From: Baylisascaris procyonis
Lineage: Eukaryota > Nematoda > Chromadorea > Rhabditida > Ascarididae
Length of the DNA stretch: 64,000 nucleotides
Assembly: GCA_037389465.1 (NCBI GenBank)
Contig: JAZARR010000069.1
Coordinates: forward strand, 2,227,501 to 2,291,500
Direction of reading: 5' to 3'
Made by a program: the position numbers and the translations under genes. The notes below the pieces were generated by a model. That model was not told the DNA's origin. It ran no database searches and saw only the letters and a program-made list of their open reading frames with translations. Of this stretch, positions 24,925-37,430 are shown one piece after another (position 1 is the stretch's first letter; each line of letters opens with the position of its first letter).

Positions 24925-25467
24925 ATTGATCAGAAATTGGAAATTGTGTTCTCCGCGCCTTACAAGAAGGACGTAGCAAACAATGCAGAAATGCGTTCGT
25001 AGCCTTTTGCCGACCGATTTTGGAATCCTGCACTCATGTATGGCCCCTTCATTTGGTCTCGGGTATCAGCTTGCCGGAGAATGCCCAGAGTCCTTCACCC
25101 GCATTGCTTTCTGCAAAATTTACATGCTATATCAGCCCTATTACACTCGTATCACACCCGCAGTCGATGTAAGCACCAGTTCCAACTTCCCTGAAGATGT
25201 TGGAGTACAAGTAGTGTTTTGCATAGTTTCCGATTTTGCGTTTAGCAGTCTGGAATCTGCTTGTGGTCGATAGGGTTACCACTCCTTCATATTTTAAACT
25301 GCGGCTGGGTCGTTTCGACTTATGAGTTGCTGCTGCTCTTACGTACAAAATATCTGTTCGCCGAAATTTTGCCTTCGCAGTCATTTTGTCCGTTCTTGCT
25401 GCTCATGCTGACATAATTTTGTATGTTTCCCAAACCTCGTGAAGTTAATAAATAAATAAATAAAATA
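24925..25467 (+). mobile_element. Decayed non-LTR (LINE-type) retrotransposon, 3' fragment
   Basis: From 24945 the plus strand reads CVLRALQEGRSKQC, then RNAFVAFCRPILE and SCTHVWPLHLV. This matches the C-terminal thumb region of LINE reverse transcriptases, whose usual form is YVRPILEY..VW.P.L...I...E.VQR.FTR. The alignment then shifts frame: SFTRIAFCKIYMLYQPYYTR continues it in another frame from about 25100, and stops follow, so the copy is dead. About 280 bases further on it ends in TTAATAAATAAATAAATAAA (25446-25467), the short tandem A-rich tail typical of LINE 3' ends. The catalytic palm, endonuclease and 5' end are absent, which fits 5' truncation. The left border is approximate, and I could not define a target-site duplication. 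Confidence 0.7.
25446..25467 (+). repeat. (AATA)n tail of the LINE fragment
   Basis: About five units of AATA in the plus orientation, consistent with the 3' terminus of the element just upstream. Confidence 0.85.
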
Positions 25468-26986
25468 GATGCAACATGATACCAATTCTGAGAGTTGGGA
25501 ACAACAAAAAACAAAACTAGAAACGATGTTTGATTTCCACAAGGAAAAAAGCAATCTCCAAGGAGGTTACAGACTAGTGCTACATGTTTAGCAGCGTTTC
25601 GAAATATACTCTACTATACTTTGGGTGCTCTAAAATCTGCTTCGAAACCCATAACGTATTATGCTTCGGCGCCTAAACTACCGCAAGAGACTTTGCTAAA
25701 CTGCGATAAAACATACAATTTTTTTAACATATCTGCAAACATCACTGAATAGAATAAGGCTTTATTTACTGAAGTTGAAAGGTTCCCGAGAAGCAAAGTG
25801 GCTATCGATACACCCCGTTGTCACGTTCTGCGGCTTGAAATACCCTGATTGTCCTCGCCCGAGGAAGTGCTTCGCAAGAAGTACCGAGGATAATGTCTGA
25901 TCAGTGAGGCGGTTCCCATATTTGTCGGATGTCGTTGCTGTTGTCATCTGAAGATCGCTGTGCGATTTCACCAACCTTTCTCACAGCTCGCCGAACTTCT
26001 GTACGATCACCATAGACGGCTTTCAAATGGTCTATCATGCCACGCACCAAGACGAGAAAGAAACTAGCATTCGTCCACAAGTATTGCACCGACCCTTGCT
26101 TGCTTCTGTGGTATTCTTCCACGCAGAACTCCCACACCACGCTTCTTTCATTTCTCTCCCTCCTTATCTCTCCAGATCCCTCCGAATCACGACCACTGCT
26201 GTCGGTTCTAGCGACGTCGAGGAGGGAGCAGGTCATGGGATCGGTAGTGATGACTGTCCACCTCAGTTACTTGGGCATTCCATCTCTCTACAACACAGCC
26301 TACTTAAACAGCAAATCCGTAATCAACTGAACGGAAAGGCATAGTCTAACACAGAGGGTAAAAACTGCTTGTCCATCAGGAAACGCCGGTACGACAGAGG
26401 GACAATGAATTGTGGTGTAACATGTCGGGAGATGTCACCTTCGAGTGCTCGGTATAGCGACCGCGTATTCGCTTTCGTACTATTCTCAACATTTCACAGC
26501 GGAGAATAAACAAACCGATTTCATGTAAAGTGGTCACTGTTATAGGCACCTGCTCACACCATCGCCACCTCGTTCGCGGAACAAATTCCCAAATCGAATA
26601 TGCAGTGATTAAGAAAGAATATTGAAAAAAGAACTAATAACCTGCTAAAAATTAACCCTAATATCTTCACTGTGTAGCACACACATGTAAGAAGTGGTCA
26701 CTGCTCCACATATCATTTCCTATCATTTTTGCGACAGGAAAGTTGCATTTACTACCTTCCTCGTTCCAACGTAACAAAACAATATCATAGCCCCTCTCAA
26801 TAGCCAGGAAGCGAATGCTCTTTCTTTGTAAGCAACTTCAGAAATTTTGATAACATCTGCATTCAAAAAACTTGCAACTGCGCTCAGAAAAAAATATATA
26901 TTTTGAGGTTCAGCCGCTATTTATATCAGACGAACTGCCAAATATACGCCAAGGCTATAGCTTTTCGGAAATTATTCCTATTGCAG
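25468..26986. other. Stretch with overlapping open frames on both strands, otherwise unassigned
   Basis: Between about 25760 and 26640 both strands remain open in several frames. This may mark an old coding or mobile sequence. From 26640 to 26986 I see nothing beyond a good acceptor (ATTCCTATTGCAG) ending at 26986. Confidence 0.4.
25901..26236 (-). CDS. Hypothetical protein or exon, unrecognised
   Basis: The minus strand is open for 111 codons from ATG at 26236. The composition looks coding (many G-first codons, G/C-ending third positions). The peptide begins MTCSLLDVARTDSSGRDSEG and contains YLWTNASFFLVLVRGMIDHL and a helical basic end, VRRAVRKVGEIAQ. AATAAA lies about 140 bases downstream on the minus strand (near 25760). 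A possible preceding exon at about 26498-26340 ends MDKQ in compatible phase. Against: two plus-strand frames across the same bases are also open for about 100 codons, the acceptor is weak and I recognise no family. Confidence 0.25.
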   Translation of the reverse strand: MTCSLLDVARTDSSGRDSEGSGEIRRERNERSVVWEFCVEEYHRSKQGSVQYLWTNASFFLVLVRGMIDHLKAVYGDRTEVRRAVRKVGEIAQRSSDDNSNDIRQIWEPPH

Positions 26987-27120
26987 CTTCTTGCGGAAAC
27001 GATACAGCACAATGGCATGAGCGATGTGGAAAGTCTCGCAACAGAACCGGTCGCCTTCCAGCCTTCCGCCCCAGCGAGGGCTCCCGCCGTCCCAAATCCT
27101 CCCGCCTCCCGCATGGGAGT
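26987..27120 (+). CDS. Candidate exon, Pro/Ala-rich N-terminal type
   Basis: A good acceptor (TTCCTATTGCAG) and a good donor (GGGAGT then gtgaga) bound a 134-base GC-rich block open in one frame. It contains an internal ATG and reads MSDVESLATEPVAFQPSAPA, then RAPAVPNPPASRMG. This looks like a disordered protein N-terminus, and the upstream acceptor could be a spliced-leader site. The exit phase is 2. The next strong acceptor (27355) would give a stop within a few codons, with AATAAA at about 27469, so the gene might be tiny or the real next exon may be far away. There is no family match. Confidence 0.3.
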
Positions 27121-27588
27121 GTGAGAACTCGGTTCTCATCGCGGGGTATGATTCATCATTTTACATGGCGAGGGCCTCCATTCACGGGGGACCGTTGCAT
27201 ACTCTAGTTCACAACTATATAGAAGTGACGTTATGTCTTATTCAATCTGTGGCTGCTGTTGTTGCGGTTTGCGTTCACTTCGCTTTCCGAACATACCATT
27301 TCCTTCTGTTTTCGACTGCCCCCTTTTCTCCGTATTTCCTACCGCACCTTTTCCAGTTAAATGAGGCATAATTTCGTCATGACGCAGCAAGAGAAACGCC
27401 GTCGACAAATTCGCTTCGCTTCTATTTCCGTCATGGATCATCAGCGACACGCGAGTGCAAAGGAACTCATAATAAAGTTCAAGTTGACAAACTGCAGGAA
27501 CGCGTTTATAGGAAGTAATTCGTGGGCAACGTAGGTTAGCACTGATAGATTAAGTTAAGCATGGTAGCAGAAAACATCATAGTATAGT

Positions 27589-27638
27589 AAAGAACAAGTT
27601 ATGAAGGCCATGGCAATGGCCTTCATAACTTGTTCTTT
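27589..27638. repeat. Perfect hairpin, 23-bp arms, 4-base loop
   Basis: The left arm is 27589-27611 (ending AAGGCCAT), the loop is GGCA, and the right arm is 27616-27638 (starting ATGGCCTT). All 23 pairs are Watson-Crick. The flanks do not continue the pairing. Confidence 0.97.
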
Positions 27639-30600
27639 TAAGTGTGATTTCAACTTTGAAACACTGCAGCTCCGTAAGAGGCTGCAATATTTGCCTCACT
27701 TCAGCCAAGACCAACGCATCTCATCGAATAACGCCAAGAAGGATGAATCGAGATTCTTCATGGTTCATCACGGTGGCGTTCTATTCCCTGGAGCCACCCG
27801 CCACCCGCCACCCACTCGTAAACACGTCAGTTTGTGAGGAAAAGTCATGACCTATGTTAACAGATATCCTCCATGATGGTGCGCAGAAAGAGCTGAAAAC
27901 TGAAGAAAAAGTCGACAAGTATTTCAGCAGCAATTCATATATCTTACTAAAGCACCAGAAACTTCAATAGCTTTTGCACTGCGTCGATATAAGTTAAATC
28001 TGCTGGCGCGCAGAAGAAATTTCATGAAATATTGGATACTCATGTTCCGAAACGCGCAAAATATGCAAACAGAAGAGCTATGGCAAATGTTAGTGGCTGA
28101 GGTGGGAAATATGGGTGCCACACCCCTTGTGCCGGCTATATTAAACTATAAAATAAAACTTCGAAAATGTTGTTTCCGTCGTCTAAAACTTTGTCAATTC
28201 CTTGCGCAACACCAGCAGCATTTATGGAGCAGACGTTTGAATATCGCGAATTTGTGAAGGAAAGGACCTAGGAACGTTCCTTCGGGGCGCAGTTCTCGGA
28301 GTGCTCTTGCTAGCAGCCTATTGCCGTGACGAAAACTATAGAAATGGAATTGAACTGTTCCTTTGTTAAGGAAGACACATGCTTTCTGCATATAACAAAA
28401 TTTGTTTCAGGAGAGTGCTGCCAAGAAGTTGGCAGATTTGTGCAGAGAGAAATAGTTTTAAAAATCCTGCACCCTTTGGTTTACATGCGACCACGGTCAA
28501 CAGATTGCAGGAAAAATCTGATTTGCAAATTTTACTGCGCATTCAAGTATCATGACGCAACACCAAATGTGATGAACTTCAAGGAAGCTGACAAGAGGAA
28601 GCGACTGCACGGTGCAAGTTATACCCACCACATTTCATAGTTGTGGTTTTTGTAACTCAGAGTTAAAAACCACTGCAAATGCAAAGAGACTTGTGAAATT
28701 AGCAGAGGCGCACAAAAACGGCATGAACCCGAATGACTGCCATAAGCTCAAATTTGCGGAAGAAGTGGTCCTTTGCTAAACAGATTAGTTGTTCAAAGTC
28801 TTAAATATCTAAAACAAATTTTTCTGTGAAGTGAAGCTGCTGTGCTCCTTCTTTGGTGAGTTTCCACCTTCAGAAGCACTCCTGTTGTCATAATACTTCA
28901 AAAGCGGTGGTTTTTGAGCAATAATCAAAAAAGCGCCACGACACGATGGAAAAACCCATCAGCAAAGTTTACTGGTTGCTTTTTTCTGCTTGATGTGAAG
29001 TGGATACTTCATCGCAACTTATTTCCTCGTTCCTTCCCACACCGGCATCACACGGTTCCTTGAAAGCGTTTGATTATCTACTTAAGGAACTCACTAGTCG
29101 CCGTCAAAAATCTACCGGCTTCCGTTTGAGGCCGCTTTCTGCAACATGCTATTTCCCTGGCACGAAAAAGCCTGGCATGGTCCTGTAGCTGAAGGAGGAA
29201 AGCAAAAAAGTTGAGAAGAGACAAAATATTTGAAGGCTTTCTTCATTAGGGTAATCGATAGCCCAAGCACTTCCGGAAGCAACAGTCATCTAGAGAAGCG
29301 CGCCCAAATGTTTGGCCGCGACTTGCAGGAGAAACTGTTCTCACCGGCAACCTGTCTTCTGCAGCCCCCACTATTCGCATATTTGCGAGCATGCCTTCTT
29401 TGCTTCTATCTGAAGGGCGTGTGATCGTGTACGATACTGCAAACGCTTCTGCGGTCATACTTGAGATCTTGTGCATTTGCACTTTCGCGTACATAGCGCC
29501 TCGGTCTTATGTGATAAGGGACTCTTATGGCGCATAATTAAAGAAAGAAGCAAATCGCCACAAGATCTGCATGTTTCTTTGATACAGTCAAGTGTTCAAA
29601 AAAAGAGGCAATATTCGTGAATACATTACACTATGAACATAAGAGGCTATGCACACGAAACCTATGTGACTTCAAAGAGGAGGGCATGAGTTCGCCGAAC
29701 TCCTTTGCAAGGACCACCAAACACATTATACCATAATTCATATTCATTTCTGAGGGAATCCACGCAAGTAGCTTGCTACTATCGCTTTCAACATCTCCTC
29801 ATTAATCCAGTTGCGTTTTTTTATTCATCGGGGAATTCTTGGCATCAGAAGGTGCAGTGAACAGCCGCTTAGAAACTTTGAATTGTCAGCTGAAGAAAAG
29901 AATGGAATGTGAGATAAAAAGAAAAAACACAGACGAAAATTTTCATTTACGCTCGACATTCAAAAAACGCCATTTTAAAGAAATTGTGACAAACTTACGT
30001 TTCACAAACAGTGACATCATCCGTCATTACTGAGCACTTTAAAAATGAGGCAAGGAAGCTTAGCACGGCCGGTCGAAATCACGTGGTCTCCAAACAAGGC
30101 ACAACATATCATCACAATGCTATCACTACAAGCATTCAAACTTGTCAACAACTCAATATTCGAGAGATGCTACTCACGTCATACAATTAGTGAAGCCACG
30201 ACGAACACATAGAAGCATGACGTGCACCTACTAATGACGTAAAAACCCACTTTAATTTGCCTTCAAACTTTATGAAGCAAATGAAAGGACGACGTCCACA
30301 GCTACCCAAAACATTTTAGCTGCTCCTGAATGCTGGTGACGACCGTAGTCAAGCCTTCTGTTACAGAACCTCAAACAACAGTCGCATCACCGTGTCAGTA
30401 TTCGATCAACAGCGCTGATTTTAACGATATGGTGGTTTATGGATAATTAGCAAGGCGCCTTAAAATATACGTTATCTGTTGTGAATGAAGTTTGAGTCGA
30501 GGCGTCGATGACGAATCCACAAAAGTATGAAAGAAGCAAGTGGTGACCACCAAGGAATTCAATCCCTAGAATTTCATACAGGTTTCGTTTCATAAAGACA

Positions 30601-31696
30601 CCATAGTGGGCATCTTACTGAGGACTGAACACAATAATCCAACTGCAAAGTTTGAGTTCATGTGAACACTTCTGATCCACGTCCTGCGAAAGGCTTAGAA
30701 ACCTTTCGCGGTGGTTTGACTTCACAATATCTTTATAGTCCGAAATGTTTAGGCCCGAAAACCGCCTGCTGCGTACTTTGATGACGATCCAAATACTCCT
30801 CAGCACAAGAAGTCTTCCTCCAAGACGAGGCGGTACTTAATCATCAAATCCAACATCTTCTGCACAAAATCCTGTGCACGTGAAGTCTGGTATCGACTGC
30901 AATACAGGTTTTGCTTGCCGAATGCATCCTGGTGAACCAAACGATGTGTGTGGGCTCGTGAAAGCGGGTCGCTCGCTCCGTGACTAGTTCAGAATCAATC
31001 GATAATTCCAAGCTGATTACTTCAGGGATCATTTGAAAACGATTAGTCTACGAATCATAGGCTGCTCACTGACAGACACACCAAGCAGTGGCAAGGCGTT
31101 GCGAACTTTCTATTCCGATCCTAGCTACAAATGCAAATTCACTTATTCGTTTCGACCATTTCGTAACTCAATTTTTAAAACGGAAATGAGGAGCCAGGCT
31201 TATAAGAATTCCCCTAACGAGCACCGAGCGCTTTCTACTAAAAAGAGCTTGTCTCGGTTGGTCCGGATCAAGCGAAAATGAAGGAGTTACAAGGAAAAGG
31301 CGACAACTCCCAAAAGTTTTTTCAGTTACGTTCCTCCAGTTAGGGCGTAAAACTGTAAAAAGTAGGGAAGATATGTCAAAATTGGATGTCTCAGCCTTCA
31401 TTAAAGCAACACCATCTTTGTGCCATTCGTATCAATTGAAAGTGTAGGAGCATAGGCAATAGGAAACTAATAGAAAAAGAAAAAAGAGAAAGCATTCGAG
31501 GTACAAATTATCGCCGAAGCTTTTCCATAACTTCATCTATTTCGATATCGTGTGCCTAGTTGCTAGGTGATTTCGCTTCTGCAAACGTTGGTGTTTAGAT
31601 CCAAAAACATGAAAAACCCGAGCATTTAGGAACATCTTTGCTGCCCCTACACATGCCGTACTCCACATTGATTTAATCGCTGGAATACTCCTCCCT

Positions 31697-31708
31697 CCCC
31701 CCCCCCCC
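31697..31708. repeat. C-run (12 C)
   Basis: A homopolymer within a C/T-rich tract (CTCCTCCCTC before it). Confidence 0.9.
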
Positions 31709-34321
31709 TCTCGGAGAGGATAGATGATGCAGCCGAAGTGTGAAAAACGCTACTCACCGTATATTCAACCCACCGTCAATTCCGCATTAAATCCGTGACA
31801 TCATTCGTGCATTCGCATACGATTATATAAAACATGCTGCTTTCCATTGTTTCTTCTTTTACTTGTGAAGAATTTCATAGACATCATCGGTCTGTTAAAT
31901 TGAGATATTCGGGCAGTATAGATGGGCCGATGTACGTCGTATTGGTGCTGGAGGCTGCACACTGTACATGCAGTGATTTCTTTACACGTTAGGTAAAGAA
32001 AGAGAGGACGAAGAATCTGTTTTCGAAGAGAGAGAAGTGGACAACATACGCATTATATTAATAAAAAACTGCATACAGTAAGGACAAGGACTTATTATTT
32101 CTAGCAAGTTGCCCACAAACTCACAGTTCTTCACCGAGAATCATACATGACAATACCGGCACTTTCCACTCTTCCTTTCAGAGCCGAATCATCATCTCTG
32201 AGGTCACCCCAGAAGATGACGGCAGAAGCCAATGCGCCGACTCTGATTCTTCAATTAAAGACGCAGTCACATTCCTCATGAAACAACTCCAAAATGCGAA
32301 AAAAATAAGACATATTACTTAGCGGGATCCAGTTGTCGAAGCAGGAGCGGAAGACAAACAAATAGACGAATGCATGGCTCGAAAAAACGGCAGGAGAAGT
32401 GCGACATTCACAGCAGCCACTTGACAACTTGTACACTCGTTTACCTGTGATGCTTCAACCGACTTCATTATAAGCGGAATTGAATCGAAATTTTTTGAAA
32501 GGCAAAATGAATCCATGCTCTCATAATCGCTCAATTTGGCATTTTCATAGTGATTTCATTGGCTCTTTAGTCATGATATTACGACACCATACTGTCTAGT
32601 TTAGGAAGCGTTCTTTTGTATTCTATTCATCGATTTCGGATTGAAACTCCTTCCGTTCAATTCACAGAGAGCGCCTCTGGCCTTCGAGCCATAACAAGCG
32701 AAACCTTCCCTTCCCATCCATGAGTGGACTCCCAAACTCGTCCGTCACTGGACGAATAGTCCCATTCTGCAAAAGCAAAAAACCTTCACCAGCATGTAGG
32801 TCTAATTCACTATGCCACCTCTCTTTTCCTATCCACCCCTTCTCTCATTCTATCTTAGCAAAGAGGATGACCGCAAACACAGACACTTCCAGGAAATCAG
32901 CAGTGAGCAACACCGATTGTTCCTTGGCACGAAAAAATTTCAGACATTCTAAGGAATGCTTATTCGAAACTGTAAGATTTCTGACTCCTGTCCAAACAAA
33001 CTGGTCACCTAAGCTCATTACTTGCCGCCTGCAGAAATAAGACACTTCATGACGATTTTAGAACAAGAATTCCAGTTTTTAAGCGTGAGAGGTGGTCCCC
33101 AGTGATTTATTGATTAATGACATGCTAATTTTCAACAAAAACGGTGACCCCACAAGATTTTCTTAAGAAATTGGGAAGTTGCATATTAGGAGAGAGGAAA
33201 TGTTGGTAGGATTGAGGTGGGTAGTGGGGGAAGAATGTCTATGCGTGATCCGATTACTTTTTTAACAGCAAGCCTAACTTCACAGAGTGCGGAATTTTTC
33301 AACATATCAATTGGTTGTTATGGAGTATGAAAACAGGGTCGTTTGCGAAGGTATTGGGAAAAATCCGGAGTAAATAAGTAAACAGGCAGCTGATTCAAGT
33401 TATGACGAGAGAATGAAAACACCGTCTAGCAAAGAAAGAGCAAGTTGGTTACTAAATCCCTGTCTGCAATAAAACATCGTATCCCTTTTCTAGTGGTGCC
33501 ACCAATCAGACCGAGTGCTTTTAGAAGTATCCAAACGACAGAGTTCAGGACAACACATCTGTTTCCTATCGACCCTTTTGCCCTCAAATCCTTTACCAGT
33601 ATTTCATTACTGTGCCTATATTAGCAATAATTTAGAAGGAGAAATTCAGTTGTGAATTTCAGCAACTTCGCAAAATTAGATTGAAACAAAAATTTATGAG
33701 CATGACAGTTGGTCATAGATTACATAGACAAAATTTTATCAACTTTGTTTATAGTGCTCTCTGAATAGTAATTACCAGATAAGCGCAAAGAAATTTTACC
33801 AAAGGTGGATCAAAAACCCGAAATCGGCTGATGAAATTAGGCTGATGAATCAGTGAAAAAAAAAAAAAGGTGGAACCGCCGAATATTCGTTCAAGCGATG
33901 CAGCTTGTCATTGCAGTCCACTAAAACTCATCGCACTCAGTATATCACAGGATCGTTTGTTTGCACAGACAGCACACTTGTGACATTCAACACGTTCTAT
34001 CCCTCACACACTAAGACCAAATGGCAGCTTTTGCGAGACAGCAAATTAGCACTTTAAATCACGAGCAAAAATCAATGCAACATAAGCCTTTTGACGTTTT
34101 GACAAAAGGAAAGGGCCGACGTATGTAGGATAGGCTGTGCGGTCGTCCGACTGCAAGGGATGCTCCAAGAGCGTGAACGCACGCGCATATGTCCATTTCG
34201 CATTCTCGTGCATTATCCTCATCCTTCGCTAGTCGCTAACCGTTGTTCATGACGCGTTAAAAAACGCTTTCAACGAAAAACAAACAAAGGCCAATACCTA
34301 GCGCACCTGCGGCACACCTGA

Positions 34322-34482
34322 GGCTTGTTAAGCGACGCTATCTCACGTCTGCTTACTCTATGCGGCATATCCACCAAAAGACGATTTATCGGCTTTTCTA
34401 TTACAGGTCCTCCTCCCGTCCGCAGCCTCTCTCTCCACCTCGTCCCGTCTGTCCCTCTACAATCCAACGAGCAAGGTGACTG
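34322..34482. other. Exon-like GC-rich block, strand uncertain
   Basis: On the plus strand a strong acceptor (CTTTTCTATTACAG) and donor (GAGCAAG then gtgact) bound 34407-34475, open in two frames (VLLPSAASLSTSSRLSLY or SSSRPQPLSPPRPVCPS). On the minus strand a strong acceptor (TTTTTTCTCACAACAG) and donor (CCTCAG then gtgtgc) bound about 34482-34322, open throughout, reading GGGPVIEKPINRLLVDMPHR in the middle. Only one can be real, and perhaps neither is. The plus block fits in phase after the 27 kb candidate exon. Confidence 0.3.
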
Positions 34483-37269
34483 TTGTGAGAAAAAATATTG
34501 TGTCTAAGCTACGAACTCAACACTTCGAATAAGATCCCATTCGCTTCTTAAATTAAGGCAATTCATCTCGCTCAGATAAGTGGATGCGCCCTTCCTTTTA
34601 ACAACTGTCCGTTTTTACTCGTTATTTAATATCCCTCTCGACCTTTCTGGAACCGGAATGAATTGTCTTGATTTGATTTATCAGTATTCTTTATTTAACG
34701 ATAAAAATGCAGCATAAACTGTGTTCAAATAGAAACGAGATAAGATGGCGTGTCAAAGTTGCGGCCATTTGAGATGATATTCACTGCATGCAAGCAAAGG
34801 GCTTAAAGGGTAACGCTTTGCGAGTATACGCTAAGTGAACCCTTTGAATGCTTATGCGAAACCGATGGACATGCGGCTTTCTCACCCATGACGAATAAGT
34901 GTAGAAAGAAAAGAGGGAGAGGACGGAAAGGTGAGAGATGGGGGTGAAAGATGGGGAGAGATTTTCACATGATCACTACCCATGTTTTGGTTTGATGCGG
35001 TTAGAAAAAATTTTATTGTGAAAGTGAACTAACAAATACTGGATAAGGGAAGACAAAATTACAGGGAAGTTCGATGCTTGTCTTCGAAATCGCATCCTCA
35101 TTAATATGCACTCGCCTCAAGAGTTTTGCGTTCAACAAAAGAGGGCTAGAAACCATAGACTTTGCTCATTTTACCTTTGTGAGTGCATGAGATATAAAAA
35201 CTATAGACAAGGTAGATCAAAGGCTTATTGATTGGCATCGAAAGGCACCTTCGTATTTCTTACCTACACACTTCGTAATCTGAATGTTTTGCAATGAACG
35301 CATAGGTGATACCGCTCCTTTTGAAGATATGAAAGTGACATGAAAAATGTATGCAGCAAAGACGCTTTACCAGGGTCTATATGAGTAGCAAGGAAAGCAT
35401 CGGCTAGCCCTGAGGTGCAGCACACAGACAACAAGTGCAAGCACGGAACGGGCTCCTGAGGCTTATGAAAAATGGGCACCGAAAGGAGTTTGCGTGTGGT
35501 GAGCCACTGTCTGCTTTTTCATGAGCCCAGTTCTTAGCACACGCCAGTCGCACGCATATAAAGTTCCACTTGCCGTTGCACGCCATCCACTAAGCTGTCC
35601 GCTGGAAGTGCCTGAACTGGTCATGAACTGTATGCCAATGCACTTTGAGCTGCAATATAACACAAACGGCAATCCAAGTCTAAGTATGTAATGTGACCGT
35701 CAGTAAAGCAACCCTTCGCAAAACAACATCCGCACGTCCTAATGAATGCATAGATTCGCACTGAGTCATGCCTCTCGGGCTTGTGCGATATGTATTTATT
35801 GAGGCACAATTTTAGCGCGATAAAGTAGTTTGATCATTGTTGGCGCACGATCAATGATTCATTTGATGCGCACGTTCGCTGCAATGATTGAATCTTTTTT
35901 CCGCGTGAACTAGTTGTGCTCTGATTTTGGGAGCAAAAAAGAGTGCAGTTGTACGCAAGGGAGAAGGGAGGAAGGAGAAAAGCAAAAATTGCACCGGTTT
36001 TAAAAAGCCGATTCATGAAATGGGTTCCATCCTATGAATGGTACAAAGTCCGCATGTGCAGCCAAAAATAGCATAAGAAACCCTCTGGTCCTTTCATAAA
36101 GCATTTATACATCTTTCGAGATGAGCGAAAATATGGCAGTTCGAAGTAGATCTGGGGAGGAGAAGTTCATTTCACTTTTTTGTGTTGAACCTTCGTGATG
36201 AGCAAAGCAGTTCCATTGGAAAGCATATCTATCCATGCTGACATCATTATACTCATCTTCGTAAGCGTTTTTACATGCGATGTGCGCCTTTGTATTTACG
36301 TACATTGAGGCCAAAGAAAGTTGAGCACTAGAGCTGCCTATGAAATACAATGATGAATTCAATTCGACTGGAATAGAAAAAAACGGATATTGTAGAATGT
36401 CATTAACACACCACCACATGACAGCTGCACAGTCAATTTTAACCTAACCGCACCAACCTTGTGCTACCCTGAAGTAACACCAGTGCAACTCTTCAAGTCT
36501 ACCTTTGGCAAAGAACAACTTTTCGGTGATTCGAGATGGCCAATTCAGTGTTATAAGTAGAAGGCATTTCGCATACTCAGAGAATCAACCTCAGTCCCTA
36601 ATTTTCGCACTATTCATTTAGGGACTATACCTACAACGTTTTGTGCACCAGGCTTCCTAGGAGGAAATTGGAGACTGCTAAGGACAGGCATATGCCGACA
36701 CAGGCAGACTAGGCTATTATCCATTTTACTCTGCAATGCAAGAACATATAAAAGCCTAATAACACTGCTAATTGAAACAACAGAAAATGACAATTTTTTG
36801 CGGTGCAAGAAGCGATGCACAGCGGGGCTAACCGCATAAACGACTCAGTCGATGCACAACAAGACCCTGACATCTCAGATATCAGACTTGCTGACTTTTG
36901 GTCGGTATATGAAGTTCTACATTCCGCAGTCTACTAGCTCAGAACAAAATAAACATGCAAAAATGCACCAAAAGCTTGTTACGACCTGCGCTCTTGCATT
37001 CCAGCCTGCCAGTCACGTCAGTTCTCCCAACCCCAGAAAGCAACGACAAACGCCCAGCTTTACGTTTTGATTGGAAGCTGACCGGTATGCGTTAGAGATG
37101 ACATGCAAATTTCTGTAGGTAAGAAAATTCATAAAGAAGGTGACGAATAAAGATTTAACCAAGTGTATAAATGAAAGCACGTCCTGTATTGCGTACTAAA
37201 ACTACATTATCCCGTCAAATTGCATAGCGCAGCTTGTACATTTCAAAAGGTCAATGTACCTCAGGTCGA

Positions 37270-37430
37270 CATACATCAGAAACACCGACATGCATAACTA
37301 TACAAATATGCGCATACACGCACGAATACCGCACCAATACGTACGTACACAGACATCACACGTGCACACATGCATACACACAAATATACAAACATACGCG
37401 CTCGTACGCACTAATAAATACACACTCACA
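37270..37430. repeat. CA/TA-rich alternating low-complexity tract
   Basis: About 160 bases built of ACAY and ATAC-like steps (ACATGCATAC, ACACACAAATATAC). It is a degenerate microsatellite with mostly alternating purine-pyrimidine order. The open frames across it are compositional artefacts. Confidence 0.85.

Larger units (their letters stand above)
27121..34320. other. Intergenic or intronic stretch, no recognisable gene
   Basis: This stretch holds the 23-bp hairpin (27589-27638), a C-run at 31697-31708 and scattered short frames. At 32720-33040 a plus frame begins ATG and crosses a strong acceptor (CATTCTATCTTAG at about 32860); it could be two exons with a 60-base intron, but two frames fit equally well. 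At 32443 the minus strand has a strong donor (CACAG then gtaaac) after 24 open codons from an ATG. Neither is called as a gene. Confidence 0.4.
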
